From Rachycentron canadum (Eukaryota; Chordata; Actinopteri; Carangiformes; Rachycentridae): DNA of 64,000 bases. This document shows positions 12,841 through 27,553 of the stretch, in pieces (within the stretch, counting starts at the first letter, position 1; each line of letters opens with the position of its first letter). Under the pieces are notes generated by a model, which was not told where the DNA came from, ran no database searches, and saw only the letters and a program-made list of their open reading frames with translations. Location: assembly GCA_038496675.1 (NCBI GenBank), contig CM076650.1:25274434-25338433 (forward strand), written 5' to 3'. The translations under genes and the position numbers were made by a program.

Positions 12841-15800
12841 GCTCAACTAGTCACTTTTCCCTGACCAGTTCATTAGGAAACCGTGATCTGACTAATTAGG
12901 CTGTGGCAGCAGACTTTCGGTGTGGCCAGGATGCATTTATGCTCGTGCCGCTAAAAGAATGTGGCCACATGTGGCCCAGACCACCGTCTGAATGTGGTGT
13001 AAAAGACGCCCAAGGCGCACTCGGGGTGCACCATTATTAACGTGAGGAGTTCAAATCACATCGGGTTGTACAGATACGTAGCAAGAGAAACAGAGAAAAT
13101 GTCCCCACGTTTATCAACACGTAGCTGCTGTCTGCATCCTCCATGGAAGAGCCGGAATCCAAAATGAAAATGCTCACTCAGTGCAACAAAAGCTGTGTTT
13201 TTATCACAAAACAAACCTAGCCTCGGTGGGAGGGGGGGGGGGCAAGTAGCAAATTTTTTAAATACACCTGGATATCATCAACATGGCAAGACGCCGCTGT
13301 CTGTCATTAAGAGGTACACTCATTAAAGCCGCTCTAATTATCCTTTCTATAAGGATTCTGGTTTAGGAGACAGAAAGTTTCTTCTTAATGACATAATGCC
13401 AACATCATTCTGACACGATCCTCATTTCTCCAGCAATTATAACCTGCAATGTGCTGCTACACACAGCATGCTTCCATCTCTCATCATCTGGGTAAAGCAG
13501 TTATTTTATTTTTTTAATCATTTTCTTCCCCCTCAGATCAACTCATCAGTGCAGTGCACAGGGATCAAACAGGCTGAAATTTGCTTGAGGTGTAAATCTG
13601 AAAAAGTCCTTCGATTGAGGAATACAGTAATAAGACCTTCACTTGAACTAAGCAAGGCTCTTGAAGCCCCCAGGCGAGGGGAAAAGTACAAGGAAATCTC
13701 ATTAGGCACATTCCTATATGGCTGCCCCATCACAATGTCAAGCTTAAGGAATCTAAGCAGCTGAGTTTAAGGAAAGCGGGAAAAAAGGTAGAAACCTGAA
13801 GAAACAAAGACATCCTACTTGCCTGAATGTGCATCGGTGGCACTGAAACACATGCTTTTAAAAAAGGTGTCAAGCTGCAAATTTCCCACCGTGAGATGAA
13901 GTAAAAGTGCTTGAACCAGCAATATTTTAGATTCCCAGGTAGAGGAATGGAGGCTCTTGCATCGGAGGCAGGTTTAAACAGATTCTCCCGGAGATAAAAC
14001 CAGGCTGCTTCAAACACTTTGAGACTTTGTTCAGCAGAGTCAACTCTGCCGCTAAAGACATCTGGAAGTATCTGCGTGACCAGCTCAAACATTATAACCC
14101 TAAAACGAATGCACTAGTGCATTATCATTTTATTCTCAGATGTACAATTGAGAACCTTTTAGTCTTAAATGAATCACTGACTTTCATCTATTATAACAGT
14201 TTAGTATTTATTTAGTGTGACTAAACTCATTAAATTTACATAGCGTGTTTCTATAGATGACCCATAGTTACCCTGATGGAGATAATGGCTCAGTGTGACT
14301 TTAGTTTTGATACTGACACCCATTTTAATAAGAATGTATTTGCTGAATGAAGAATTTTTGTATATTTTATAATATACAATACATATGATTTTTGTATATG
14401 AAGTTTTGTTATTTTCCATGAAATCCTTCCCATTCAGTGAAATCCAAGGTTCCGTAAACAATTGCCACTGGCACCAGATGTTGCAGTAAACCACCATCAT
14501 CCCCCGAACAAAACAAATGCTCTGCCTCACCTCAGCCTCTGTTTTGTCCACAGCCCCCCTTCCTTCCCCATCATGTTATCAGCCAGGTTTTACGGGCCAC
14601 AGCGAAGGCAAAGCTAAACAGACAATAAGAGGCACAGCTGAATAAGTTACCCTCTGGACACAAGACGCGACAAATAATAATCGATCCACTGTCAGCCAGC
14701 GAGCAACGTTTGCAGTGCAAACTCATAATATTGGTAACAACATTTTGTCATTCTACTATAGGCGGTCGGAGGTAAAAACAGACATGTAACAAATGACTTA
14801 CTCATGGAGGAGAAGAAACCCAGTTCTGAGTCCAGCTGGAGCTCTTTAGTCTCTTGGACTGGGATGGTGGTCACGCAAATGACTCTGACCGAGCTGGTAT
14901 AGACACTGACCAGAGCCAACCAAAACCTTAACACCTTTTTGGATGTTTTGATGGTCCACCACCCCACTTGTGTTTGAACAGGTATCCCCCATGGCCAGCC
15001 CGCCTGTGCTCTAGTCTTATCTATCAAGGCCATGAATAAAGATGATCAAAACCTCTGTGACACCGACTAAAAGTTTCTGCACCCAGTAATGGAGTGTGTT
15101 GACAACAATAAGTAGATGGCGTGGACAGAGCTGGGGCACACTGCCCTGATACCATGCTGTTGAGCCATCCTATATCACTACGGGGGGGGATTCCTTCACT
15201 GTGACAAGCTCTACCCGCTAGATACCAACATTGTCATTTAAGTGTTGAACAGGTGGTGTACAGTAGCTTCACTGCAATCTTTTTGCAGACTACTGCAGCT
15301 GTAAACAGGGTTAATGATATGAACGACGAATGAATGATAATGAACCGAGTTGGAGGCTAGAACAGCAAAACTGTGCACTAAAGGATACTGAAATGTCCCT
15401 TATTACTAAGAAGCTTTATACCCATTTCCCAATTCCAACTCGGTTCTGAAGGATTCACAGATCACAAAAATCGAAAGGCCAGTTTCAGTGGTCTCAAATT
15501 ATTATTTTTTGGTGTCAAAATGCTTCAGTATGTTTTGTATTACTTCACGTGAAAGAGTTAACGCACATTTTCCACCGTTTTTCGTTTAGAGAGGTTTATA
15601 GGGACCAGTGAAAGGTTTATAGAGACCAGTAAAAAAATAAATGAAAAAGTCCACTGGTCCCGTAATCGACCCAGAGACCTGAAATCTGACAGTTTCTGAC
15701 AAGATATAGAAAGAATGTGACGCTGTATGATGTATATCCAATTTATGGTTATCAAATATACCTTTTTTTCCGGTAAACGTTTCGTTTACCTACGAAAATG

Positions 15801-17734
15801 TAGGTGAATTAGGTTAAAAACACGGAGGATTCTCTGTGTTCATCGTTAGCGTGTATGACGCATTCATTATATTTTTCGTTGTGATTCACAAAACTAAGCA
15901 GTTATATTCCAAAAAAGCAGCTTGTACCGATGAAGAGGATTATCACTCTGGTTCATCTTCTGCTTCAACAGCGACATGCTGGGCATGTGGCATCTATGTT
16001 TCCGATGTTTCTGTGCTCTGAAAGGGACAAAACGCAGAGAGAAAGAGGGACAAAACTTCAAACGCATTCAGGCGGGTGTCACGTTTGTATCGCTGCCCAA
16101 TTGGAGCTTGAGCGGATAAATGCCAGTGACTAACACAGAGTCATTTGGGCCAGAAGTGTACGCCAGTTTTACTGAGACTGACAACAAAAGCTAGATGTAG
16201 TTTTGAGCCAAACCTGATCTAGTGATTGGCCAAACAGATGGTTTAATATTTAACCAAAAGAGCCTTCTGATCGACTGTGAACAAATGACAACATGGGTTA
16301 CAAGTATGTGATTGGTGTAAAGTATGAGTGCAGAATCTAAAGGTTTACTTCCTTTATGATGTGTAGTTTTTTGTTTTTTTTTATGTTGAGTTGTCAGTTG
16401 TCTGTGCGTGCGTCACCCTCTGTGGCACTGGATATTATAAAACAGTAGGCTATTTAAGAATGGATGTTAAATTATTTTTAAACCCTTTGGTGCATTTATC
16501 AGAAGAAAGCAGATAATGGTAAACCTTTCTACTAACATTTAACTCTAACATGCCCTGTATTGCCATTCCTGTCATCTGTAATGCACCGCAACCTATTATC
16601 ATGTTATTCTTGGAGGTGATAAAGTCTCATCCAAGTATAAGGTGAGCGTATGTTGTGAGTGGAAACTATAGTCTCCCGCAATGCTGATAACAGGTAGACG
16701 GTCCCTAACGTCGAGACTATCTGCGCTCATTGTGTCAGACTTTAGTTGAATAACAAATCAGTAGATGTCAGTCACATCAAATGAAACCAGCAGAGCGTTC
16801 TGTCATCACTTTATTATCTGCAAAGCCCTTTATTACCTTTTGTCTCTGTGTTGCCTATAAATCAGAAAACATTTGTATTGCAATATCCTTGGATTCTCCA
16901 AGTGTTAAAAATTGTAAATGACTTTGACTTGGATAATATTTCAGCATTATTGCTTGAGTTTAAACCCTGTTTGAATTTCTTTTCATTTCAAATTACTCCT
17001 TTACACCTGCGCCACAAATTTACAGGCCTCTTTTCTTGTTTTTTTTTTTTGTTGTTTTTTCTTTACAGGTTACACAAGCTCGTGTTTGCCTGGGGATGGA
17101 GGCAAGTGTGTGCATTTCAATATCGAAACAGGGTAGATACATTGTCATTTTCATCAGCGATGCTTCGGTCTCTGCACCTCCCATCTCTAACCTGATTCAG
17201 TCAACATCTGACAGCAGAGAGTGAGACGGAAAAAGAAACTGTGGAAGGAGGGAGAGCGAGGCAGATGTAAGAAAGTACCCCCACACAAAAAACTGCTCCT
17301 GTCTTTTTCTCTGCAACCGAGACATGTAAAAGATGCAACGTTGTAGGTAGCGTCTTTCTATTAAGCATGAAGTGTTGTATTTGTTGAGAAACCGACAATT
17401 TATGAAGATCAAAACATAACCCACAAGAGCACAAATATGACAAAGCTACTGATTTACATTAGATATAGAAAATGTATGAAATTATATTTCAATACTTCCG
17501 ACTGCATTAGAAATAAGCTGCTTATTAGAGTCACAAATGCCAGATATTTTGATTAGTACATTCTGGGACTATTAACTCTTTTTATCAGCTTCATAAATCT
17601 TTTACATTTGTATTAAAAACCCTTTAACTCGACGTCTCAGCTCACATTCTCCATCCACAGACAGATAACATAGTATCAACAGCTTGACTGTGCGTAGCCC
17701 CAGGGATGTTTCACATGAGTCACTGACTCAACTG

Positions 17735-17774
<40 letters not shown>

Positions 17775-20076
17775 GAAGTGAGTAGATATGCTTACGCCGT
17801 CTCTGCTACCTGTAACCTTGACCTTGTGAATCTCAGGGGGAGTGTGAATTGTGGCGAGAGAGAGTGACCAGATCACTTTGAGCCCCGACTTCCCTCGGTA
17901 TCCTGTGCCGCAGTGCAGTCTGTCATTTGACCATTGATTGCTCCCTCCTTGATTTACAGCAATCAAGCACTGGGAGATGTGCTGAAAAAAGGGCTACATG
18001 GCCAAAGGATCTGTAGAATGCATTGATGGACTCTGAATTTAAATCTGCCCCGAGTAGCCATACTATGGGGAAGAATTGCTGCAGTTTCATTTCAAACCTG
18101 GACGACTATAATATGCTGTAAGAAGGATCTATGTACAGAGGACTCCTATTATTGATTTAAGACATTTACACTTTGCAGTATATATCGTATGCCAGTTTTA
18201 GTCACCAGAGTTCAATTCGGTACAGCTATAGTATTGCATTTCTGCCTTTTTAGAATTATTTGTCTCCAGAAGGGTTCGGTGGGGGGGGGGCTGAGTGATG
18301 TAGACCCATGGAAGGGCCATCTGGTCTGAAGAGCTTTACCTGACTCCAGCCCCTACACCAGGGCTATGGGCACCTGGTAAAGCTGGCAAGGCATGCTGTG
18401 GCAGCTGGCCAAACGTGGAAAAGATCCCACTTTGATTCGGACGGCCCTCAGCATGGAGGTCCTCCGGCTGGAAGGTTACCAGGTGGAGCAAAGAAGTTCA
18501 AAGTGCAGCTCCGCCGGAGCTCCAGTGACACGTGGCACTCCAAAGACCGCGTGACTGAAATGGGAATGTTTCCTTGCGAGTAAGCGAAGAAGTGAATTGC
18601 AGCAGTTATGTTCCAAAAGAACAAAAACATAAAGTTCACGCTTAATTTGTAACAAATTCAAACTGAAGACAATAGAAAATATTTTTTGATGGGACCTAAA
18701 GGATAAACTGGTGATAGTCTAAAAAAAAAAAAAAAAAAATGACAAAGTTTAACAATGTAGCAAATTTGCTAGTTAGTAATTAGTCATTGTTATTAAAGCC
18801 ATTCAGGTACAGAAGCTGGGCACTGTTTGTTTGACTTAAAAAGAAGAATACAGTGATTTTTTTTGAGGGGGATTATTTTTGGGTTTTTAGCTCGGAGTTT
18901 GTATGCTAGTGACAGCGGTGCAGTGGAAGACTTTCAAAACAAAAACAGTAGCCAAGTTTATAGTAATAAAGGGAAATGTCAGCTACCGCAGCGGTGTGTC
19001 ACTGGTGAGATTTTTGAAATCAGAAAAACTGTCGTCATGAAAGGACAAAGCCAGATGGTTAGTCTCAGGGGAAACATCGGAGCGACCCAGCCACGGGGGT
19101 TTGAGCCTCAGTCGGCCCCGAGGAGCCTTGTGTGCAACAAAATCGGCAACTAACAGACATATCAGAAAGGTAAGCATTGCTGGCAACTGTTGTTTATGTT
19201 ATTGTTGTCGGCTTGTTAGCTTGTAATTTGCAGAGGCTGAAACAGTGTTGGTGGCTCTGCTAATGCAAACTCTTTCTCTCTGCGTTGGCAGGGCTGTCAC
19301 TGTGCAGTTCCAAGGAGGGGAAAGAAAACATACTGCTCATAACACGGCTTATATAAAAGACACGATATGCTCATGTTGACAAGGTCAAAGGCTTTATTTT
19401 TATTGGAGGGGGTCTTTAAATGTCAAAGCATCCATTGGATATTAGAAGCAGCGTCCTGAATTCACTGCATTACTCTCATCTACCCCCTACCATGACACAC
19501 TTCCACTCTGCACCACTCGGGCAAGTGGCGGTGAGTCAAATACTTGAAGTGCCTACCACCGCTCACACAATGATAATCACGCGGAGCATCACCTCATCTT
19601 ACACTGCTGAACCGGGACATTCTTTGGACTCTAAAGGTATGATGCACACAGAGATAGCGCTCAATTACGGGTGTGACAACCACATATTTTTGCCTGGAGA
19701 AAGCTGGTGTCTTTTCATTCTGTCTCAGTCATGGAGGATTCCTGGTATTCCTGACTCACTGCAGTGGACAAATTAATTGGATTCCTGTGTCCCTGGTGTT
19801 CAACAGGAATTAATAAGATAATACTATTATACTACTTTACATTGCAATTAGGGTCAAAAACAACCATCGCAGGGTAGTTTCACGTCTCCTGTCAAGGCGT
19901 CTCTGGACTTCTGGCAACAATGGCTTTTTTGATGAGCCAATCAGAAGATGGCCTCTGAGTCTCTCTTCTAATTGGCTGGTTGTTCAGGTAAATACTACGA
20001 GACACGGTGATGGTTCTAGAAGTCCCGGTGCCTGATCTTAAGGAAGGAGTTTCTAAGAACAGGCTGTGTGAAGTAA
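12841..20076. other. Intronic DNA, simple repeats only
   Basis: About 7.2 kb without a supportable gene. It holds a G run near 13232, T31 at 17736-17766, a G run near 18281 and A19 at 18721-18739. The block 18299-18560 is noticeably GC-richer, with palindrome AGCTCCG-C-CGGAGCT near 18507, but its 61-codon frame matches nothing I know. Open frames near 13.5-14.5 kb and 17 kb overlap on both strands and look random. Confidence 0.6.
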
Positions 20077-20245
20077 TTTATTTTTATATAGCACCAGTTC
20101 ACAACAGAGGTTATCTCATGGCACTCTCCAAATAGAGCAGGTCTAGACCGGCTCAAGGAAATTACCCAAGTAAGAGCTTGGCAACAGTGGCAAGGAAAAA
20201 CTTCCTTTTAAGAGGCAGAAACCTCGAGCAGCGAGACTCGGGGGT
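20077..20245 (+). repeat. Dispersed teleost repeat with AGAGCAGGTCTAGACC core
   Basis: Reads TTTATTTTTATATAGCACC, GGTTATCTCATGGCACTCTC, ATAGAGCAGGTCTAGACC, GGCAAGGAAAAACTTCC and AGAAACCTCGAGCAG. I recall this block order from many teleost introns. Shorter pieces of the same core occur at 41564 and 46090. The class of element is not known to me. Confidence 0.65.
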
Positions 20246-22714
20246 TGAAAAAGCGAGAGCGAGATCATACGCGGTAATACTGTGGCCATCGAACAGTGCA
20301 CTTTGACACTTTCACAGTATTGGTATAGCACCTAAAACTGCTTGTAGTCAACAAAGACATGGGAATCTCAATTTATACAATACGGGACCTTTAAGCTCTC
20401 CACAGCATGATCTGTCATCTCTCCGGGGCATTTCATTTACCTGATGTTTCTGGAAAAAATGAACATTGTACTCTTAATGAGGACAGGATGCATTGCAAGA
20501 CAATTAGACTGATTTCATTTAGCTATGTATGCATAAATGAAACTGGCAACTGAGTGATATTAACATTATCATTATCTAACTCGATTAACTCAACGTAACA
20601 TACATTTCTAAAACCCTTACGCCATCAGTACAACTGCAGTAATGTGATGTCATACTCATCACTCTATTGCTGAGCTTACAGAAAAACCGTGTTCATTCCC
20701 TGATTAATTCATCGATGTTAAGCCGCCGTCAATAAAACTTGAAAGTTACTGCACAAATGCTGCACATTGAAAGCCTATAAGTGACTCAAAGGGCATATGG
20801 TTACACTCCTTCCTTTCCTGGTAGGTTTTTAATGTGAAACATCTGTGAAGCATTTCATGTGAAACATGGCAACTGATCAAAAATGATGACAAAATCGAAG
20901 TATGTGTAATTGGAAAGTGAAAAGAATAATTCTGTGATGAGTGTAACAGAGTACTGTTGTTCTTACCATTAGAGTTAGAGCTGGAGGAATGCATTGTGCC
21001 TTGTATGCAGGTCGTGCACAAGATATTCCATTCTCCCTCAGTGCTTTTTTAGCTGATCTATATTTGATTGTTCCAGCTACACCCCAAACACTGCAACATA
21101 CCATACTCCCTGCCTTTATTTGAGAATTTACAGCATTCACTTTGGGTAAAAACGTGACATCCTCTCTGCATGTTTCCGAGCCAATAATAGTCGATGGAAA
21201 TTTTCAAATTTGATCCAGCACTGGTCCCGTAGCTGCACTGTCACCAGCCTTACTTTGCTGCTGTCTAATGGGCAGTGATGGCTGGATGCTGGCTTCAAGA
21301 GCCGTGACATGAGGAGATGGACCGATCAAAGCATCATCCGATGGATAAATGGTAATTCACATGGTAACAGCAGGGTTGAGGTAAATGTTTTTAGACATTA
21401 GCAGATGTGGCAAGTACTGTTTCTCCAGATGTCTTCATCTGTCCCCGGTGTGTCTTTTCTAGGATGACTCTATACACAGATGGGGCCTGTGAGTGACTTC
21501 TTTATCTGCATTAAACACATGAACACCCCCTGTGGCGATTGTTAGGGCTGAACAATATACAATATATCTTTAATATTGCAAACCCCTGAGTTGAGTCAAT
21601 TCGCTCATACTCTTCTTCCTCTGGCATAATTACCATAATTATCAGACCTGACATTTATACTTTTTTTCAGGTTTCTGTCTCGCTGAGATTGTCAACAGAT
21701 GTAATTATCGGTTGACAGATTTTCTCCCTGATTTGTTTCCACTGTGTCGTGAATTTATTTCTTCTGTGGCAGCAAAACGCATTACATGAGCCTTCAGAAA
21801 CCCAGGTTTAAGTGGACTAACAAAGCACCCGTAGAAGGCTGTTTAACTATCACAATGGGCAGTGGAGACAAAAACACTTGCCTAACAAATTCTAGGCTAC
21901 AAACAATTCAGTACAACACTGCGTAAAACACCATAGTCGCACCGGTACTCTCTTCACTCAAAAGGGATATGACTGATGATGGCTGAACATGCAATCGCTC
22001 AGCATTGAAATATATACGACAACCCTGTTTTCTAAAGTTTAACAACAAATGACAACAAATCCATTCGGCACCGCAACACTGGAAGATAGATTTCATGTCC
22101 ACACAAAATACAAAGCCGATGTACGGAAGACAAAACTGTAGACATTTTCACAATAAGTTCATTTGTAAACATGCAACATTCAATTTCAGTTATCATTCTG
22201 TTGCATGAAACGCAAGACAGTGTTTAAGCCTTCCAAAGCATTTATAACAACTTATTCATGTTGAGTAGGGTTACAGTTTAAATTTTAGTTAGTGTAAGTT
22301 TTAATCTTCCCACCTTGCATTGCACCATGGGGGAAATGGTGTCAGGCAGCATACTCAAATATCAGTCATTTTTAGGATGCATTATCTTGGACCTGCACCT
22401 TTTGCACTGTGACATTTTAGTATATATACGGTCTGCTTTGAGTATACTTCTATTTTCATCGCTTTTCCACACTACATAATTAAAACCTGCTTGGAATTGA
22501 CTTATAAATAACACGCAACCCTCCTCTTTACCCTTTTCAGATTAGCAGCGGGGTGAGGCACTGACAAGATGGCGACAACAGAGCTTAAAAAAAAAAAGAA
22601 TCCTATGGGTGGCTGTGTCCATCTTTATTTACTGTCTATTTGTTAGGCGCACTGTTGGTGTGTTTCTATCTTGAGACAGCAGACAGCGATTTGTGTGACT
22701 GACCAAATAAAATC
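20246..22714. other. Intronic DNA without recognised genes
   Basis: AT-rich sequence. A TTAGGGCTGAACAATATACA start near 21551 resembles the 5' end of the hAT-like MITE at 6880, but no matching right end is visible. No open frame is convincing. Confidence 0.55.
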
Positions 22715-22790
22715 CTGGTCTGGTGGCTCACCTTGTAAAGCGTGTGCCACAATGGCCCGGGTTCTGTCACTGTCACAGTCCAACAGTCAC
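22715..22790 (+). repeat. Possible tRNA-derived SINE head
   Basis: TGGCTCACCTTG at about 22723 resembles a tRNA A box and GGGTTCTGTC at about 22759 a degenerate B box, with normal spacing of roughly 35 bp. The sequence does not fold as a functional tRNA by eye and no SINE body follows clearly. Confidence 0.3.
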
Positions 22791-25700
22791 AAGTGAGTGC
22801 AGCAGTAATTCAGCATTAATTTAAGGGCACATAATAAAGAGAGTGATACGCACTTACATAGGCCCGTGGACACTTCCACTCTGCTTGTGTGCCACTGTGT
22901 TTTCCATTCATCACCTTGGCTAAATTTGTACCACCAGTTTCTTAATGAGTCTAAAAAGTATTTACAATTATCGTAATATAAAATAAAGATGTCTGACATT
23001 GTGATCTGTGCCATTACTTCTTTGTAGAGCTGTGTGCCGAGTAGGTCAATCGCAATATGGAAACAACTCGCCGAAAATAGAACCTAATTCAATGTAAAAC
23101 ACAACACGATTGTAATAGCTGTCCACCATATCTGGCTTTTAAAGGGAGTGGGAGGTGGCACCCTGATTGGGTCATTGTCTATTATGCCTCAAACCCTACC
23201 ATGAATGAGCCCTTTTTGAACCACGCGCCTGCAAAAGCAGAAGAAATAGCGACAGGGATATGGGCCACACCTTGTGTGCATTTGCAACACATGCTTTGGA
23301 CTGTTCAAAATAGAGCCCATGAGGTGACTCTTTACCAGCAATTCACCTCTTCTTCTCTTCTCTCCTGCAATCTTCAGCTGTATGACTGATCAGTCTCTCT
23401 AAAACGAGTCTCTGTCTTTGCATTATTTACCAACAAACACCATAATTAAATGATCAGCTGTAAGCGTCTGTTTTGGATTTTACTGTGTTTTCTGACATCA
23501 CCAATTAAAAACACTGCTGATTTTCTAATTCAGCGTCAGGCACTTCGTTTAAACAGAGGAAGTGAGCATGTATTTGATGAGTTTACAGTCATGTTTGATG
23601 TTTCAACAAAGAAGCGGACAATTAAAAATACAAACTAAAACTATTCTAATTACGTTAATAGATCTTCATTTTCAAATATTCAAAACAGGAGGCTTTACTT
23701 AGTGAGTTTGACATTTTTCTCGAGTGTTTGGCAATCACATATGGTAATTTACTCACTAGTATTGCATCTGGTGCTGCAGCACACACACACACCGACACAC
23801 ACACACACACACACACATAGATAAAATAAATAAATACAAACTTGCCCCTTTAGCTTGGCAGCTTAAAGGGAAAAGAAACTAGGGAAAGGGAAAAGAAACC
23901 AATAGTTTCTACAAGTAAGCGGGAAAACACGCCGCTCGTAATGAATAGCAATGATTTTATTATTGAGCATAAAGAATTTGCTCGATTTCAAGAGCATGAG
24001 TAGGCAACACAAGGTCTCTTCTTAAGTATTCCTGTTAAGTTTGGTTACACTTATTTGGTTAAACATGCAGACCGAACAGCTGCTGCTTCTCTGTGTTACT
24101 CAAGGTCTTTCTTAGTTATTTCCACCACACTGTGTATCCGTGTTATATCAGACCCGGTCAATTAACTTAACCAGTATTCTCATCTGCTTCTCTCAGTCAG
24201 TGTGGCTTGGGCTTTTGAAAAAACATCTTTTTCATCTTCACTTTCAGACACATTCCTGCAGTTTACAGATTACCAAGGGATTCAATTTGTGCCACGGAAA
24301 TGTCCCATGCAATTGTGAACCTGATCAGCAGCTGAGATGGGACTCTCTGCCCCCGGAAACTCACTACCTATAGCTATAGCTGTGAGAATCATCTGTGTCA
24401 ATCTGAATTGCTATGAGGGGAAAGAGGTTTTAAAGGAAACAAATAATATATAAACACCTTGACCGGCAACTGAAACCCTCACCCCTGAAGATCACCTTCA
24501 TGAACTCCTCTCTCGCAAATCAGACTTTTTTTCAGATATTCCAAAGTGTCACAAACGTCCCAATTTGTAATGTGCCCTACCTTGCATTTCTGCCTCTAAG
24601 CTGCACTTCGCTATATTCTTCATAGTGTGCAGAGCCCTGTGCCACACACCAATCACCTGCGCCATTATTCACATCAAAGTGTCAATCACGTCACGGGGCA
24701 GTTGGGCGGCTGCACTAACATCACCAGCCACACGGTTGGCGTTTGACTGATGTATGTGAAGAATTATATACACAAGCATGTGCAGTATACAGGTAGAAGC
24801 TGAAGCTCATAGGTTTAGGCTCTGAGTATAGTTCCGTTTTGAAGCCAAAATTAGCAGGCTCAGGTTTCCTGAGTTTTAGTGTTTGAGTGTCGAGGAAATG
24901 CTTATTTTAATCCAATCACAATCTTTTTTCCTCGCCTTACCAAGTAGTTCCAGCCTGCGCAAGTTTTAATTATCTTTAAATGAATGAAAGTAAACTGACT
25001 GTAACCAGCTACTCGAGCAGCTCGTCTACATCCAACACTCTAGTATGAAGAAAAATGCTTTATGCAGGCAGTAAATTCACTCGTGTTAAATTTTGTCAAA
25101 CTGAGATTGTTAGGTAGTTATTAGGAAGTTAGGTCACTGAGAATCGAAACAGCGCGGACCAGCGATTGGTCATTGGGTGTGCTGACGGCTGGTTGTCCTA
25201 CTGTCCTACTCACTGAATTCTCTGGGTTGAGAGGGTCACGTCAGAGCGAATTGACTGAATAGGTAAGGAGACAAGGTCTGTCCATAAATACACTTGACAT
25301 GTCACAAGCTGCTTTCGTGTAAGAAAACAAAAGGTCCTCAACCTCATTTGTATTTACATTTTCAAAATCCTATTAATGTGAATATTGCAAATGTTTACTT
25401 TCATATATTTGACCGCTACAATGGCTATGAACACAGACCAGAGGGCCCCTTGGCAATTGTTTGCCTAGGGCACCAAAACTCTGCGTGTTTTTGTTGGTGT
25501 CTGACCACCAGCAGAACGGTGAGCTGTGTCTTTTCAAACTAAGTGCATTGTGTAACATCAGTTCAGAGGGAACTTCCTGTCATTTAGCCAGAGTTGATCA
25601 GTTTAATGGTTCAGAATTAGGACCTCGCTGGGGCAAGTACCTCATAAAAAGTGCTCAAATGCAAAAAGGGTATACCTGTTATTTTAATATTTCAGATATT

Positions 25701-27524
25701 GAATGGGGAAGTAGTCGAAGACTGTTGGGCTCCACTGTATATCTAATCAACAATTCCATATCTTATGATCATAATTTAGAATTTTGCATTAATTGGGTGA
25801 CTAGAGATCACAAATGAAAAAGGTTTAGTCATTTAAGACTTTAGTTATGGTCAAATTTAGATATGTAGATATTCGATACTGGTCTGATTTGATACAACTC
25901 GATGGTCCCCTTAACCGCAGTTAAGTAGAATTATTAATGCCATCAGTAAATTAGAGAGAAATATATATACTATTACTCCAGCGATGCTCAATTTGCTAAT
26001 ACTTTCATTACATATAAAAAAGGAAACAAGGATCAAGGGTCTGTAAACCACCGCCCTCAAGTATGAGGGCTCCCAATGTAAGCTGTGTGAAGCAATTTCT
26101 GTTACAAGACAAAGTCCCCCCACTTGCTGTAAACTGAAGGGACCAACCATTGAGCCGCCTGTAATGACACAGAATGTCATTACATGATTCAAACAGAACC
26201 GAAAAGAAACAGTAAGGTGGGAGCGATAGAAATTAAGCTCTCTGGAGCACTTAACAGTATTTAGGTAAATAAGCGTGCGTTCCAGAGGTCTCACAAGCTT
26301 GGCAGAGAGAGCCACAACATATTACCCACAAAGTGAATATTTTTGTCACGAGCCTACCCAGAGGACTCTGACTACCCTAAAAGGTTGTATAGCATCTAAC
26401 TTAAAACCAAAGGAAATAATGACTTATTTGTAAGCGATTCACTTGCTGAATTGCTGTTCCAGATAGAGAGAGGGACTGGGAATCTAGTTTGTTTATGGGC
26501 ATACGCGGCCTGATGGCAAGCAAACGCTGCTTGGCAGAGCATGACAGCGTCCGCCTGCCTGGTCTCTCCCAGGTATGTGCTCAAAGGATCACTTAGCCCT
26601 TAGAGTGGCTACGGTTATGATTGTTGCCTCAACGTGTCTTCTGTGTTATTTTGTATTCTATGTTCTCGTCTCAGCAGGACGTGCAAAGTAATAGATCTGA
26701 AAGCCCACAGATTAGACTCCGCATCTGGTGATCCAACAGGCAGTCCACAACCTGATTTTGAGACCTCAGCAGAACGCAGGATGTGTGCGCTGAGACACAA
26801 GCGGCATGTGAGCAAATAGTCTGCACTGTTAGAAATAAACAAAGATGTAAGAAAGATGTTCAGCTGTGATGATAAAGAATTTTTTTTTTTTTTCGTCAGC
26901 TGATCAGGGAGTCAACCACATGGTCCCAGCTATGGCTCAGGCCTGCTCCACACTGATGACAAATACAACGTGCAGGAAAGGTTTTTTTTTTTACTTCATC
27001 AGCTACAGCTGAGTCCTACGACACTAAAAGAGCGTCATCTCACAGGCATATGATGGATCCAGCGTGATGAGGGGTGCCACTGCAGGTGTTCAGAGGGAAA
27101 CACAAGATGTGGACACTACATCCACCGCTATGCACATCAGCTCAACCTGATAATGCTGCATGTCACCTCTTACATATCCAAAGTAATATTTTTGGGGGGG
27201 GGGTTTTTTCGACCTTGGAGGATTTGCCTGCTTTTTTTTTTCCATATCAGCCAAGAGGACAGGTGTTCTTGATAAAATAGTGGCCCATTGACTGCCAACA
27301 TCCAGCAACATCAGATGGAACTTTCACAGCAATGCCATCCATAACGCAAGGACCTCATTCACTGTTGAGAGCATACACGACTCAGGGGACTTTGGCCCTG
27401 CTACCATTAGAGAAGCAGGAGCCTTCGCTCTGCTACTGGAAATTCAGGATTTTAGGTTCTTTCTGCAGCTGTTTTACCATGTCATGCCACATGTGAACCT
27501 CCTCTATGCCAAACTCCAGACAAG
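22791..27524. other. Intronic DNA, simple repeats only
   Basis: Contains an interrupted (CA)n at 23780-23817, T-runs near 26880-26893 and 26982-26991, and G9-10 followed by T runs near 27192-27207. The longest open frames (118 codons at 25461-25817 plus, 134 codons at 25911-26315 minus) show no domain that I recognise. Confidence 0.55.
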
Positions 27525-27551
27525 ACACACACATATATATATATATATATA
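27525..27551. repeat. (CA)n(TA)n microsatellite
   Basis: ACACACACA followed by about nine TA units, directly abutting the terminal repeat of a Tc1-like fragment. TA repeats are natural targets for TA-inserting elements. Confidence 0.9.
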
Positions 27552-27553
27552 AA

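Noticed and set aside
22715..22790. Functional tRNA gene
   Set aside because: The A- and B-box-like motifs are degenerate, and no cloverleaf or terminator is visible; at most a SINE head.
25461..25817. 118-codon plus-strand open frame
   Set aside because: Looks like a secreted-protein fragment only superficially; no splice context or homologue is recognised.
25911..26315. 134-codon minus-strand open frame
   Set aside because: No domain, signal or codon pattern is recognised, and frames this long occur by chance in a 64-kb window.
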